NCBI GenBank assembly: GCA_046328715.1
Contig: JAXLWB010000005.1
Location: 186,001-250,000, forward strand
Source: JAXLWB01 sp046328715
GTDB taxonomy: Bacteria > Chloroflexota > Anaerolineae > Caldilineales > Caldilineaceae
DNA length: 64,000 nt
Direction: 5' to 3'
The first letter of the stretch is position 1. Every line of letters starts with the position of its first letter. The notes under the pieces were generated by a model. That model saw only the letters and a list, made by a program, of their open reading frames with translations. It did no database searches and had not been told where the DNA came from. Of this stretch, positions 43,279 through 55,475 are shown piece after piece. A program made the translations under genes and the position numbers.

Positions 43279-44538
43279 TTACAAAACCTTTTCCTCTGGC
43301 GGCTTGATCGCTCCAAAGCTGCGCCAGAGTGCCAGATCATAGATGATTTTGAGCCCGCCAGCGATAAAGAAGGGCGTACTCAGCCAGCCAGCCGCAAACA
43401 GCATCCCGGTGATGGGTGGCGACAGTGCACTGGCAATGCTGCGTGCCAGGCCAGTCACACCGCCAGCCGCTGAACGTTCATCCGGATCGACCACGGCCAT
43501 CAGATAAGATTGACGGGCAGGAATGTCCATCTGCGAGAGGCAGCCACGTAACAACAAAATGAGTATCGCAATCGGCAAAATCGGCGCTAAGGGCAAGGCA
43601 ATCAAGAGAAAATTGGCCGGAATATGGGTCCAAACCATCGTGTTGATCAGCCCGATGCGCAGTGCCAACCGCCCCGCCACCAGCGCCGAGAAGGCCGCAA
43701 AGAAGCTCATGCCGAAGAAGATGCTGCCAATCACTCCTGTGTCGATCTGAAATTTTTCGTGTAGCCAATGTGAGAGGTAACTCTGGACAACCAGACCGGA
43801 GCCAAAGGTGTCGATCATAAAGAGGGCGGACAGCCCTAGCACAATCGAACGGGATTTATGGAGGCCAAAACGTGAGGCCAACTTGACTTGCAAGGTAACT
43901 TTGTCGCTCGGACTAGACTCAGTCTCTATGGCCGAAGAAAGATTGCGGAAGAGCAGCCAAAGCAAGACGCCACAGATCGCATAGAGAAAAAAGATCGCTC
44001 GATAACTTGCCAATTCCTGATAGCCGATCGAACGCAAGAATTGCGCAAGTACCCCAGATACGAGCGCTCCGATTGCCGTCGCCAGTGCGCCACAAAGCGT
44101 GTACCAGGCAATAACCGTCGTACGATTGCGACTATTGAGTGTGTTGGTCAACCCTGCCTGTTCAATAGCAAGAAAGGGACCAACCTCGCCCCCGTTCAAG
44201 CTAATCGCCCCAACAAAGACAAGCAGTGCCACGAGCCAGCCATTTTGTGTTGAAGGCAAAAGGATACCCACCAACACCATCAACAGGGCACTCAACTGCA
44301 ACATGCGTACCCGTCCGATGCGGTCGGCATTCAGCGTCACCCAGAGTGTCACGGCTGCGTCACCAAACATGGTCAGGGCCAGCAGTCGCCCGATCTCAAC
44401 TTCACTCCAGCCCGAGGCCGCAAAATAGAGAACGAGAATGACTGAAATCGCGCCAAAGGCAAACAGGCGCAAGCTACGCGACAGTAGGATCAATCGGCCA
44501 TCGGCGGTGAGAGAACGGAGCGTTTGCAGTTCGGACAT
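43279..44538 (-). CDS. Major facilitator superfamily transporter
   Basis: This 419-residue protein has about 12 membrane segments, typical of MFS. A cytoplasmic loop near LNADRIGRVRML corresponds to the family loop 2-3 motif, and a longer loop (ETESSPSDKVTLQ) separates the two halves. The substrate is unknown. Being the first gene before BtpA and the M29/FGGY genes, it may import or export the same compound. No strong promoter was picked in the 187 bases upstream. Confidence 0.85.
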   Translation of the reverse strand: MSELQTLRSLTADGRLILLSRSLRLFAFGAISVILVLYFAASGWSEVEIGRLLALTMFGDAAVTLWVTLNADRIGRVRMLQLSALLMVLVGILLPSTQNGWLVALLVFVGAISLNGGEVGPFLAIEQAGLTNTLNSRNRTTVIAWYTLCGALATAIGALVSGVLAQFLRSIGYQELASYRAIFFLYAICGVLLWLLFRNLSSAIETESSPSDKVTLQVKLASRFGLHKSRSIVLGLSALFMIDTFGSGLVVQSYLSHWLHEKFQIDTGVIGSIFFGMSFFAAFSALVAGRLALRIGLINTMVWTHIPANFLLIALPLAPILPIAILILLLRGCLSQMDIPARQSYLMAVVDPDERSAAGGVTGLARSIASALSPPITGMLFAAGWLSTPFFIAGGLKIIYDLALWRSFGAIKPPEEKVL

Positions 44539-44725
44539 AGACAGAAAGCGAGTAAAATTGAGAGATTCTTCGCTCGAAAAAGCCCTCGCTCAGAATGACG
44601 ATCTATCTTTCAGTGACAGTCGCCACGGTTGGTTTCTTGTTAGGCTGACAGATTGTCTAGCAGATTCTGTCAAATATCTATTTTCATTCCTAGTTGTGCA
44701 TAAATCGTATGGGTGTCTACTCTCC

Positions 44726-45910
44726 TCATGCAAGACCCACAACATGACTTAGCCAGCCCATGACCGCTCCCGCCAGCATTGCAACTGGTGCGTTGGCTTT
44801 TGACTGCCAGCGCATGAGGATCAGCAGTGTGATAATAAAGATCAGTGCTGTGGGTAAATCGCTGATGGCTTTGGGCAATAGAAATAGAGCAGTGGCCATG
44901 ACAAGCCCCACGACTCCCGCTGTGAGGCCATCAAAAAAGCTGTGTAACCACGGGATACTCACCAGCCGTTCGATCAAATCATAGCTAACCAAGGAAACAG
45001 CAAAGGCGGGGACAAAGATGCCAAGGGTGAGTAGAATCGCTTCCGCAAAGCCACCAGCCTGATAACCAACAAAGCTGCCAAACAGAATCCACGACGCAGG
45101 CAAAAGTGCACCTAAGGCCATGCCGTCCAGAAATTGGCTGTCAGTCATCCAGCCGCCGACGTTCACCGCATCGTGGTACAGGAAGGGCGTGGCAGAAAAG
45201 GGACCGCCAAAGTTGAGTAGCCCTGCACGCAAGCCTGAACCAAGAACGGTCACAAGTTGCGGTTGTGGGTGAGAAGGGATGGTTGCCACAGTAGCGGTTG
45301 GTGCGATCCGATCAATCCCAAAGTGAAAGGTTAGGATTGCGATCAAAAGAAGGACGCCAGCGGTAGCTGTGGTTTGCAGTCCATAACGCCGCACCACAAT
45401 GTAAAAGATCCCGGTAGCAAACAGAATCAAGACGAAGTGAACGCCAATCAATTGCAGAGCAAAGGAGATGAGGGCGATGCCCCACAGCCAAAGGTCGTGC
45501 AAGGCATACTGGACAATGCGCTGCATGCCACGTACGACTAAGGCGATCACTGCTGGGCGCATTCCGTAGAAGGCTGTGGCCACCAGCGCCGAACTCATGC
45601 CATAGGTCACGTAGAGCCACGAGAGAAGCAGCATCAACAAGAAACCAGGCATCATAAAACCCAAGCCGGCAAGTAAACCACCCCAACGCCCGCCTGCCAC
45701 CGTACCAAGGTGGACACACAGTTTGTGTGCTGGCGGCCCTGGCAATGCCTGGTAGACTGCCGAGATGCGACCAAATTGTTCCTGGCAGATCCACTGCTCT
45801 TTCTCAACTATCTCACGGCGGATCATGCTGATCTGCGCGTTCGGTTCGCCCCAGGCGAGTAGACCCAAGCGCAAAAAACGCAGGAAAATCTCGAACGGCG
45901 AATTATTCAT
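44726..45910 (-). CDS. chrA: Chromate transporter ChrA
   Basis: This 394-residue membrane protein of the CHR family has two homologous halves. Each carries the family features FLRLGLLAWGEPNAQISMI and QALPGPPAHKL in the first half and GLLNFGGPFSATPFL in the second. ChrA exports chromate or, in some cases, sulfate-like anions. The start at 45910 overlaps the end of the Dabb gene by 8 bases, so it is translated with it. Its longer in-frame start is not preferred. Confidence 0.87.
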   Translation of the reverse strand: MNNSPFEIFLRFLRLGLLAWGEPNAQISMIRREIVEKEQWICQEQFGRISAVYQALPGPPAHKLCVHLGTVAGGRWGGLLAGLGFMMPGFLLMLLLSWLYVTYGMSSALVATAFYGMRPAVIALVVRGMQRIVQYALHDLWLWGIALISFALQLIGVHFVLILFATGIFYIVVRRYGLQTTATAGVLLLIAILTFHFGIDRIAPTATVATIPSHPQPQLVTVLGSGLRAGLLNFGGPFSATPFLYHDAVNVGGWMTDSQFLDGMALGALLPASWILFGSFVGYQAGGFAEAILLTLGIFVPAFAVSLVSYDLIERLVSIPWLHSFFDGLTAGVVGLVMATALFLLPKAISDLPTALIFIITLLILMRWQSKANAPVAMLAGAVMGWLSHVVGLA

Positions 45911-46223
45911 TGGCCCAAAAATCAACTACCAACGCCTTTTCCAGATGAGGCTGTAGTAGTTGGACAAATTGCTGATGGGCCGGATGAGGGAGATAGCTAT
46001 TGCGGTCTGCTTCGCTAGCAAAGGTGAGGATAAAGCAGTGGGTAAAACCCTGATTTAAGCCTTCTGGGCTGTTGTTGATTCCCCATTCAAAACTGCGTAC
46101 AATGTCGAGCTCGTGACCCAAACCACGAAAGCCTGCCTCGATTGTCTGAATCGCACTGGCCGGGGTATGCTCTTTGAACTTGAATAGGACGACGTGGCGT
46201 AACGATTGTAATGCACGATTCAT
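45903..46223 (-). CDS. Dabb-family stress-responsive alpha/beta-barrel protein
   Basis: This 106-residue protein matches the Dabb dimeric alpha/beta-barrel family (LRHVVLFKFKEHTP at the start, GFTHCFILTFASEADRNSYLPHPAH later). Family members are often small stress proteins or cofactor-handling enzymes. The start at 46223 is preferred over an upstream in-frame codon. The pairing with chrA is through an 8-base overlap. Confidence 0.87.
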   Translation of the reverse strand: MNRALQSLRHVVLFKFKEHTPASAIQTIEAGFRGLGHELDIVRSFEWGINNSPEGLNQGFTHCFILTFASEADRNSYLPHPAHQQFVQLLQPHLEKALVVDFWANE

Positions 46224-46356
46224 GGGACAGCTTCTTTCATAAAAGTAGGTACAGTTGGTCACTGTACCTACAAGATTTGTCTGCTTTTGAACTTTGGGCA
46301 AGCCCATTCTGATTCAGAGCTTAGTTTACTACACATCTTGCATAAGTCAATTACAT

Positions 46357-46460
46357 ACCGGTAGAGGGGTGTATATCTAGTTGGGGGCGGGTTTTTCAGA
46401 ACCACGAGCGTGAGCGAGTGGTTCTGAAATTACCACAGACCAGATATAGACCCCCGGTAG
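46357..46460. repeat. Nested palindrome containing the dispersed 25-base repeat
   Basis: TTCAGAACCACGAGCG starts a 25-base copy (46395-46419) of the arm seen at 4933-4957. Here it folds on itself (TTCAGAACCAC with GTGGTTCTGAA, 46395-46428). Around it GGGGTGTATATCT (46365-46377) pairs with AGATATAGACCCC (46442-46454) with one mismatch. The structure lies between the Dabb gene and the unknown small gene. Confidence 0.65.
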
Positions 46461-46502
46461 AGGTGGTTGCATGCCACCTCTACTGAATCGTTTGTAACAG
46501 GT

Positions 46503-46802
46503 TTACTGGGCAAGTTTGAGTAATGTCTCGGCAATATCGTCCCACTCGGCACCGGTGGTTTTGGTGGACATTGGCTTGGCTGCGCGCCTATACCAATAGC
46601 CCGCATTGGCTGTATCCCCTTCTTTGCGGTGAAGATAGGCGTGAACCCAATCACAACTCGCCTCACCTTCGCCATTTTGCACCAGTCGATGCGCACCATG
46701 CCAGTCGCCCAGGGCATCGAGCCACAGCGCCCGCAAGGGTAAAGGTAGGTTCTCTGGAGGTGTCGATTGAGTAATCGCCGTACGAAATTCAGAAAGAGTC
46801 AT
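46503..46802 (-). CDS. Small conserved-looking protein of unknown function
   Basis: This 99-residue soluble protein has a distinctive core, LRALWLDALGDWHGAHRLVQ and CDWVHAYLHRKEGD, with a repeat-like helical hairpin. I recall similar small proteins in several phyla without an assigned function. The start at 46802 fits a GGAGC site 8 bases upstream. It lies 26 bases after the HPF gene and may share its transcript. Confidence 0.7.
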   Translation of the reverse strand: MTLSEFRTAITQSTPPENLPLPLRALWLDALGDWHGAHRLVQNGEGEASCDWVHAYLHRKEGDTANAGYWYRRAAKPMSTKTTGAEWDDIAETLLKLAQ

Positions 46803-46828
46803 GAGTCTTGCTCCAGTTCGTAGCAAAA

Positions 46829-47407
46829 TCATCCGAGTTGGGGTTGGAGAATCCCATACTCGCCACTGCGCCGTTTGTAGACCACGTTTGGGGTATTGGT
46901 TGCCGGATTGAAGAAGATGAAGAAATCGTGGCCCAGCAGTTCCATCTGTTCGACAGCCTCTTCTTCCTTCATCGGTTGCATCAGGAACTCTTTGCGGCGG
47001 ACGATCTTTCCTGCTGGGGTGGTGCTTTCCTCTTCCTCTAACTCAGCCTCACTTTGCGTAGGCTCCATTTCTGCTTTCATCTGAACAGCTGCCGAAGCGC
47101 GGCGACGATTCTTTTGATAGCGTCCCTTGAAGCGGCGCACCTGCTCGGCGATCTTGTCGACTGCGGCGTCAATCGAGGCAAAGACATCACTGGTGGATTC
47201 TTCGGCACGCAGGATCTGTCCATTCGACCACATCGTGACCTGAACAGTGAAGCGATCTCCTGCTGCACGCGTGGGAGTATGCGCCAATTCGGCGCGTACC
47301 TCATCTAACTGGGGAAGGTAGCGCTCCAATCGTTTGACACGTTTGCGGGCATATTCTTCGATCCAATTAGTCACTTCCATGTTTCGACCATGAACAATAA
47401 GTTGCAT
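46829..47407 (-). CDS. hpf: Long-form ribosome hibernation promoting factor
   Basis: This 192-residue protein has the S30AE/HPF domain at the N-terminus (MQLIVHGRNMEVTNWIEEYA to about 105) and the C-terminal dimerising domain (VRRKEFLMQPMKEEEAVEQM, DFFIFFNPATNTPNVVYKRR) of long HPF. It pairs 70S ribosomes into 100S dimers in resting cells. The start at 47407 is supported by AAGGAG 8 bases upstream. The linker is acidic and rich in Ala/Glu. The call is secure by both domains. Confidence 0.93.
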   Translation of the reverse strand: MQLIVHGRNMEVTNWIEEYARKRVKRLERYLPQLDEVRAELAHTPTRAAGDRFTVQVTMWSNGQILRAEESTSDVFASIDAAVDKIAEQVRRFKGRYQKNRRRASAAVQMKAEMEPTQSEAELEEEESTTPAGKIVRRKEFLMQPMKEEEAVEQMELLGHDFFIFFNPATNTPNVVYKRRSGEYGILQPQLG

Positions 47408-47423
47408 ACAGAAGCTCCTTTCT

Positions 47424-47633
47424 TCACTTGACACAATAGATTCTGCTGGTTCGCCCATGACGGGGAAGACGAGGCAATGCGGCGGTTCTCGTCAGGATTG
47501 ACATAAGTAAAAGCAGCAGAACTGGGAAAGCATGATAAAGGGTTGATAGCGTTTCAGGAGAATGTGCCTCACTTCGTACGGTGAGGAGCCACAAGAGATA
47601 AATCAGAATCGCAGAAACTTGAGGTGTCAGCAT
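47424..47633 (-). CDS. Possible small two-helix membrane protein
   Basis: A reading frame of about 69 residues encodes two hydrophobic helices (VSAILIYLLWLLTV and AFPVLLLLLMSILTRT) and a basic tail. It ends 16 bases before the HPF start and could be transcribed with it. No family is recognised and there is only a weak ribosome-binding site, so it may be chance. Confidence 0.35.
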   Translation of the reverse strand: MLTPQVSAILIYLLWLLTVRSEAHSPETLSTLYHAFPVLLLLLMSILTRTAALPRLPRHGRTSRIYCVK

Positions 47634-47732
47634 GAACACATTTCTTCATGACCATTACAACGATGCTTAGACGTACTTTAATTGTAGGCGCAATTTTCTG
47701 GATTGTCAACGGCCATCTGACTAGGGGCATTT

Positions 47733-48482
47733 CTATTCTCTTGCAATTGGAATCGCTAAGGCCAAGGCATATACTTGAAAAGATCCTGCCTCTACCAGCG
47801 CTTTGGCACACGATCGGAGCGTGGCACCCGTTGTATAGACATCATCAATCAAAAGGATGGTTCTGCCTCTGACATTCGGGTGGGCCACAAAGGCATCTTC
47901 TACATTCTGCTGCCGCTCCCGCGCATTGAGCCCTACCTGTGGCTTGGTGAAATGCATGCGGTTGAGTGCGTTTGGTGCAAAGGGCAGATGGGTTGCCCTG
48001 GAAAAGTGACGTGCCAGCAACTCTGCCTGATTGTATCCTCGCTCTTTCTGTCGTTCGCGAAACATCGGTACAGGAACCACCACATCAATGTCTCGACCTT
48101 GCCGCCACTCAGCTTGTGCAAAGGCGGCAAGTAGATAACGCACCAGCGGCTCCGCCAGTTCCGGCTGCTTTTCGTATTTGAGATGATGAATCATGGTCCG
48201 CAGCGGTTCTGTGTGCAAAGCCGCCGCCCGTGTCAACTGCAACACTGGGTGGGGATCGGCCAGACAAAGCGAACAAAGCGATTGCTGCGCTCTGATTTGA
48301 GCCCGGCCACAGCGCTGGCAGATGGGTTGGCTGATTGGTTCCACCTGCTGCGCACAATGGTCACAAAGAATGGAGCCGGGTCGCTTGCAGGCGACACAGG
48401 TGGGCGGAAAGACAAGATCGGCGAAGGTTTTGCCCAGTCGCACGAGCGAAGCGGCAAAGGATGATCGGGGTGACGATGGCAT
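47733..48482 (-). CDS. comF: ComF-family phosphoribosyltransferase-like protein
   Basis: This 249-residue protein has an N-terminal double zinc finger (CVACKRPGSILCDHC, CQRCGRA, CSLC) and a C-terminal phosphoribosyltransferase fold (ERGYNQAELLAR, LLIDDVYTTGATLRSC). It matches ComF of natural competence. In competent bacteria ComF is a cytoplasmic protein that helps single-stranded DNA entry. The gene is preceded by a small Flp-like pilin gene 17 bases upstream, an unusual pairing. Confidence 0.9.
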   Translation of the reverse strand: MPSSPRSSFAASLVRLGKTFADLVFPPTCVACKRPGSILCDHCAQQVEPISQPICQRCGRAQIRAQQSLCSLCLADPHPVLQLTRAAALHTEPLRTMIHHLKYEKQPELAEPLVRYLLAAFAQAEWRQGRDIDVVVPVPMFRERQKERGYNQAELLARHFSRATHLPFAPNALNRMHFTKPQVGLNARERQQNVEDAFVAHPNVRGRTILLIDDVYTTGATLRSCAKALVEAGSFQVYALALAIPIARE

Positions 48483-48499
48483 ACAACGTACTTCCTAAC

Positions 48500-48658
48500 T
48501 CACGCAGGAAACCAACTACCGAGGAGATCATTGATCACAGTACGGATACTGTCGCCTAAGATGAGCAAGATCGACAGCAACACAATCGACAACAAAATAA
48601 TAATCAACGAGAATTCAACAAAACTTTGGCCTCTTCGATTCGAAGGCATTCTAGACAT
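48500..48658 (-). CDS. Orphan Flp-like pilin
   Basis: This 52-residue protein reads MSRMPSNRRGQSFVEFSLII and continues as one hydrophobic helix and a short amphipathic tail (SIRTVINDLLGSWF). The RRGQ/SFVEF arrangement matches a prepilin cleavage site with Glu at position 5, or a Flp/TadE start with the Gly cleaved. An AGGA site lies 8 bases upstream of the ATG. It is far from the Tad locus and lies directly before comF. Confidence 0.65.
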   Translation of the reverse strand: MSRMPSNRRGQSFVEFSLIIILLSIVLLSILLILGDSIRTVINDLLGSWFPA

Positions 48659-49075
48659 AATTGATTCCTGAACAATCAGCTTTTTCTTTGGGTCGACTTC
48701 TATACTTTGCTCGGCACAAATTAGAGTTTTCTCTCGATAGAAAAAACACAAATTTCGCCCAATCGCAATTTATAGGAGTGGTCACAGAGTTCAGCGCATG
48801 CGTACAGTAAACTACACGAATTCTACCCTGGTAGAATTGCAATCAATATAACACTCAATTGGTCAGGGCTCAACTTTGTGCCAACATGACATTAAGCTGA
48901 ATTTTAGTCAGAAAGCGCTTGCGTGTTATATAATGGACTGGTATCAGTTTCCGCATTTTGTCACTCTGTTATTCCAATTGCGATTGCAAGCGACATAGTT
49001 TTTTCGTGATATGTTTGAAATCATGGTTGTCTAGATTGATGTTGCAATTGAATACCCTGTCGTAAGGAGGAGTTC
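48659..49075. promoter_or_regulatory. Divergent intergenic region with palindromic element
   Basis: This 417-base gap separates the pilin/comF genes (minus) from the zinc-ribbon gene (plus). It holds a perfect inverted repeat at 48819-48838 and a TATAAT at 48929-48934 on the plus strand with a poor -35. AT content is high between 48700 and 48950. Nothing else was recognised. Confidence 0.4.
48819..48838. promoter_or_regulatory. Perfect 9-bp inverted repeat, possible operator
   Basis: AATTCTACC and GGTAGAATT are separated by 2 bases. The site is about 160 bases upstream of the orphan pilin start. The short spacing and lack of T-run favour a protein-binding site over a terminator. The regulator is unknown. 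Confidence 0.4.
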
Positions 49076-49777
49076 GTGGTCGATATTGCCAAGCTTTATG
49101 AATTGCAAAAGACCGATCTGAACTGGGAGAAGGTGAAACGTCGTCTCATTCAAATCCAGAAGTTAATGGGCGAGCCAGAAGAGATCAAAAGTGCCCGGCA
49201 GCAGGTGAACGAGACCGAAGCCAAGTTGCAAAAGTGGCAAGCCGAACAAAAGAACGCTGAACTCGAATCGCAACAACTCTTTGCCAAGATGACGAGCAGC
49301 GAACAACTCCTCATGAGTGGGCAAGTTCATAATGCCAAGGAACTCCAATCCTTGCAAAGCAGTATTGAAGCTCTCAAACGACAGCGTACAACGGTAGATG
49401 GACGCGGCGTGGATGCCATGATACAGGTCGATGAAAGCTCCACCTTGCTGGCAAAACAGAAAGGCACCCTCGCTCAGTTGGAGACGAAACTGCGCGAAAA
49501 ACACGGCGAACTGGCCGAAGAAGAAACCAAGCTGAAACGGATGTTTCTGCAGCTCAAAACCCATCGTGCCAAATTGACCGGCGGCATGAGTGCAGCTGAT
49601 ATAGAGCTGTACGAAGATTTACGTCGGCGCAAAGGGGGAATTGCTGTCGCCGCAGTGGATAAAGTGCTTTGTACTGCTTGCAACACTCGTCTTCCAACTA
49701 GCGCTGCTGCAGCAGCCCGCGATTTTTCTCAAGTCACTTACTGCCCTACTTGCGGACGAATTCTGGTCCAACCCTAG
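49076..49777 (+). CDS. Zinc-ribbon coiled-coil protein (COG1579 type)
   Basis: This 233-residue protein is mainly a long coiled coil (about 1-180) ending in a C4 zinc ribbon (CTACNTRL ... YCPTCGRIL). Homologues of this COG are common in bacteria, and their role is poorly known. The start is GTG with a strong site (AAGGAGGAGTTC) directly upstream. A perfect terminator hairpin follows. Confidence 0.85.
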   Translation: MVDIAKLYELQKTDLNWEKVKRRLIQIQKLMGEPEEIKSARQQVNETEAKLQKWQAEQKNAELESQQLFAKMTSSEQLLMSGQVHNAKELQSLQSSIEALKRQRTTVDGRGVDAMIQVDESSTLLAKQKGTLAQLETKLREKHGELAEEETKLKRMFLQLKTHRAKLTGGMSAADIELYEDLRRRKGGIAVAAVDKVLCTACNTRLPTSAAAAARDFSQVTYCPTCGRILVQP

Positions 49778-49786
49778 CGAGTCACT

Positions 49787-49808
49787 GTAGGACAAGAATT
49801 TTCTTGTC

Positions 49809-49812
<4 letters not shown>
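49787..49812. terminator. Perfect bidirectional terminator hairpin
   Basis: GTAGGACAAGAA at 49787-49798 pairs with TTCTTGTCCTAC at 49801-49812. It lies after the zinc-ribbon gene and overlaps the stop codon of the convergent subtilisin gene, serving both transcripts. Confidence 0.65.
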
Positions 49813-52670
<2,858 letters not shown>

Positions 52671-52807
52671 AAGGCATTACACTAAGCGGTATTGTCTCAG
52701 AGTGATCGATTTTGAATCATAGCATTCTATACTTGGTGATTGTATACGTCATTTAGCGTACTTCTCCGAGTTTTGACCTCTCCGAATGAGAATAGTACAA
52801 TCCGATT

Positions 52808-54593
52808 ATGCAGAGTTTCTTTCCCCTAAGGCAGTGGCTTCGTTGGTGGGTGGCGTTGGCGAGATGGTCGTGGACCGTTATACAGCCAGATATGGTGGCT
52901 GCCCAATCGATGTTGCGTATCCCGGATATTCAAGGAGTAGCCGACCGTTCCCCCAAAGCCGGAGAATGGCGATACGTTTGGTCTGGTGACGGCTTTGACC
53001 GAAGATGGGTTTTATCTACAGACCCCATCGGCGACGACGATGTGAAAAGCAGCGACGGTATCTATGTCTACTTACACCGTACGCCCAAGGTAAAGCTAGG
53101 TGATTGTGTTTTTCTCCAGCGCGCCTATGTCGATGAGTTTAACGGGAAAACTGAACTATCGCGCATGAAGTCGGTCGAACCAAGTGATCGCTGTCATGGG
53201 CAGGCAGTCCGGCCCGTATCCATTCCACTTGCCCGCCTCTACAGCGATCCGGTGGCGCTTTTTGAACGCTACGAGGGCATGCTTGTTGAGATCGATAATC
53301 TGTCCGCCATTGTCCAGGGTTCAACCAAACGCTTTGGCAACGGCGAAGCCGAAATGGCGTTGGTCGAACCTTTTGCTGCCGCTCAACTTGCGGGCGGTCG
53401 GATTTTCCAATCTCAGCCTGAACAGACTTCGGCTCTGATCTTTATCAGCAGTGCCTGGGTGCCAACTTTCCTGATGCGCGCTGGGGTGATCAAGTGGCGG
53501 TTGGCAAATCGGAGGCGACGGGGCGCAAGGCGTTGGCGATTCTCGATTACAACTTTGGCAAGTATCAACTCTTGCTGTTACCCGACCAATCGGTTGACGT
53601 GAGGCAGCCTCCGCCACAACCAGAACGGGCCTCACCTACCAAGGATGACGAAATCACCGTCTGCTCGACCAATCTCTGGGTCTTGGGCGAGGAAGTGCTG
53701 CTCAACATCCCAACCCGTTGGACTTTGACCAGGAGCTGAAAAAGCGGGCTGCTGCAATTGCTGAGACACTTTCGGCTGCACCAATATTTCGGCTACAGGA
53801 AGTAGGTTCACAGGCGGGTGTTAGACGATTCAGACAGGCGAATTGCGAGCTCACTATGGGTTGGATTGGCTGGCGGACGGGCTGGTAGCGGCTACCAGGC
53901 TGACAACCCGAATTCTGCTCATGACTGGGTTTCTCACGCTAAAATCTCGAGAGTCAATGTCGATTCAGTTGAAATGATACAAAGTTGTACGACCGACTAT
54001 AAAGTGTTGCCAGGAGCTATAATGCCCGCAGGGTGAATTCTTTGTTTTGACCGGCCTTCGCTGATTGCTGACATGCTGGTAACGGGTGATTTGGGTGAAC
54101 CGTTTCACTTGCGTGGTGACCAACCATTTGAAGAGCAAGGCGGGCGATGAAACAGTCAACGAGCTGCGGCGAATCCTACAAGCGCAGGAGGTAGCAAGCC
54201 ATGTACAAAATTGGCTGGATGCCGATGTCAACGCCGCAGTCGTTGTGCTTGGCGACATGAACGATTATTACAGCAGCGATCCGGTCGAAATGTTGCGCAC
54301 GACCATTGCCCTGCCACTCTTTCTACGCCTACAGCTTATTGCCGTATCTGGATCGCTACACCTACGTGTCTATAATGGGGCGAGTCAGGTGCTCGATCAC
54401 ATCCCGGTTTCGCAAGCCTTGAAGCCGCGATCGGCGAGGTAAATGTGGCTGTATATCAACCGAACTTTGCCTATCCAGAAAAAGGCTGGATCTGAGTACC
54501 GTCATCCACGCCAGCGACCACGATCCTGTTCTGCTTCGGCTGCGACCGGCTGCGGCGGCGACACTTTGGCCTGCAACTGGGCTACCCAGCTAA
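52808..54593 (+). pseudogene. Frameshifted extracellular nuclease (ExeM/NucH-like)
   Basis: Pieces in all three frames line up with an ExeM/NucH-type nuclease: IPDIQG, SSDGIYVYLHRTPKVKLGD and EFNGKTELS of the N-terminal OB-like part; then, in another frame, KALAILDYNFGKYQLLLLPD; then DFDQELKKRAAAIAETL with LQEVG (catalytic Glu region); then FTCVVTNHLKSKAGDE, VVVLGDMNDYY and finally HASDHDPVLLRL (54507-54542) with the conserved Asp-His. The last piece ends TLWPATGLPS and a stop at 54593. At least five frame changes are needed, for example near 52970 and 53020. The active-site residues are intact, which argues for recent damage or sequencing error. The boundaries are approximate. Confidence 0.75.
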
Positions 54594-54900
54594 TTGAGCA
54601 TTGCGCGCCTGCGATGCAAGCAGGACGTCGGTCGATCGCCAACAAAGTGATGATCGTGGAGAAGTGCGCTTCCTGGAATTTGCGGACCAGGGCAGATAAG
54701 CACGGTACACTGAGTTTACCATTCTATCTAATAACAGATTCAAACGACTTTGCGGTCGATTTGAAGGATGGGATGAATGATCTGCCCTCATTGCAGGTTG
54801 AACATCTACGTTGCGGTTGATCAAGAGCGCCCTCGAAGCGGTTCCTGCGCCTCGTCAGCTTTGTCAACGTAACTCCTCACTACCGTATTAATTGCGTCTT
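54594..54900. other. Intergenic stretch without recognised gene, 307 bases
   Basis: No gene, hairpin or repeat was recognised between the end of the nuclease and the phosphoribosyltransferase. Short reading frames here have no familiar sequence. Because frameshifts surround it, a small broken gene cannot be excluded. Confidence 0.4.
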
Positions 54901-55475
54901 ATGAAGCACGTCTATTTAAGTTGGTACGACTTTGAAGAGCTGGTGAGCCAGCCCGCCTTCGTAAACCTTAACACCCCTACGACGCCATTATGGCGATTTC
55001 ATCGCGGTGGTATCATCCCAGCCGGGATGATCGCCGAGGCGCTAAAATGCGCGAAGTGCTGGTTGCTGCTGTCACGTTTCCTGAGGATCCGGTTTCTATC
55101 GCACCCGGCTCAGTTGGCCGCGCCATCCACCCCCTGACAGCCTCTTGAAGGACGCAAGATCCCGGTGATCGACAACCTTTGGCATCAGCGAAGTGCACGA
55201 TTACAGCGGTCAGCCGGCGGATTGAGACTGCCAACGGCTTCCCAGAACTGGCCGTCATCCATTTGAAAAAGTCGGCGAGCTACTTCCCCGAGTTAGAGCC
55301 GGACATCTGGGTCGAAGAGACGGAAGACTTTATCCATTATCCCTGGCAACGGATCGACGACTCAGACTATCGCATCAAGCTTGCGCCAGTCATGGCCTTT
55401 GTCTTAAAAATTCTATGCACTGCGCCCGGATCAAATGCTGACATCTACTTCGTCCGCCGCAGAGCGCATGCCTGA
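54901..55475 (+). pseudogene. Frameshifted phosphoribosyltransferase-like gene
   Basis: The start MKHVYLSWYDFEELV and HRGGIIPAGMIAEALK resemble COG2236-type phosphoribosyltransferases. The frame then shifts near 55045 (continuing as MREVLVAAVTFPEDPVSIAP) and again near 55170, where ETANGFPELAVIHLKK and EPDIWVEETEDFIHYPW appear. The PRPP loop is damaged by the shifts (IPVIDNLW in place of a VIDDxxxxG motif). At least two shifts are needed. The end is approximate. Confidence 0.65.
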
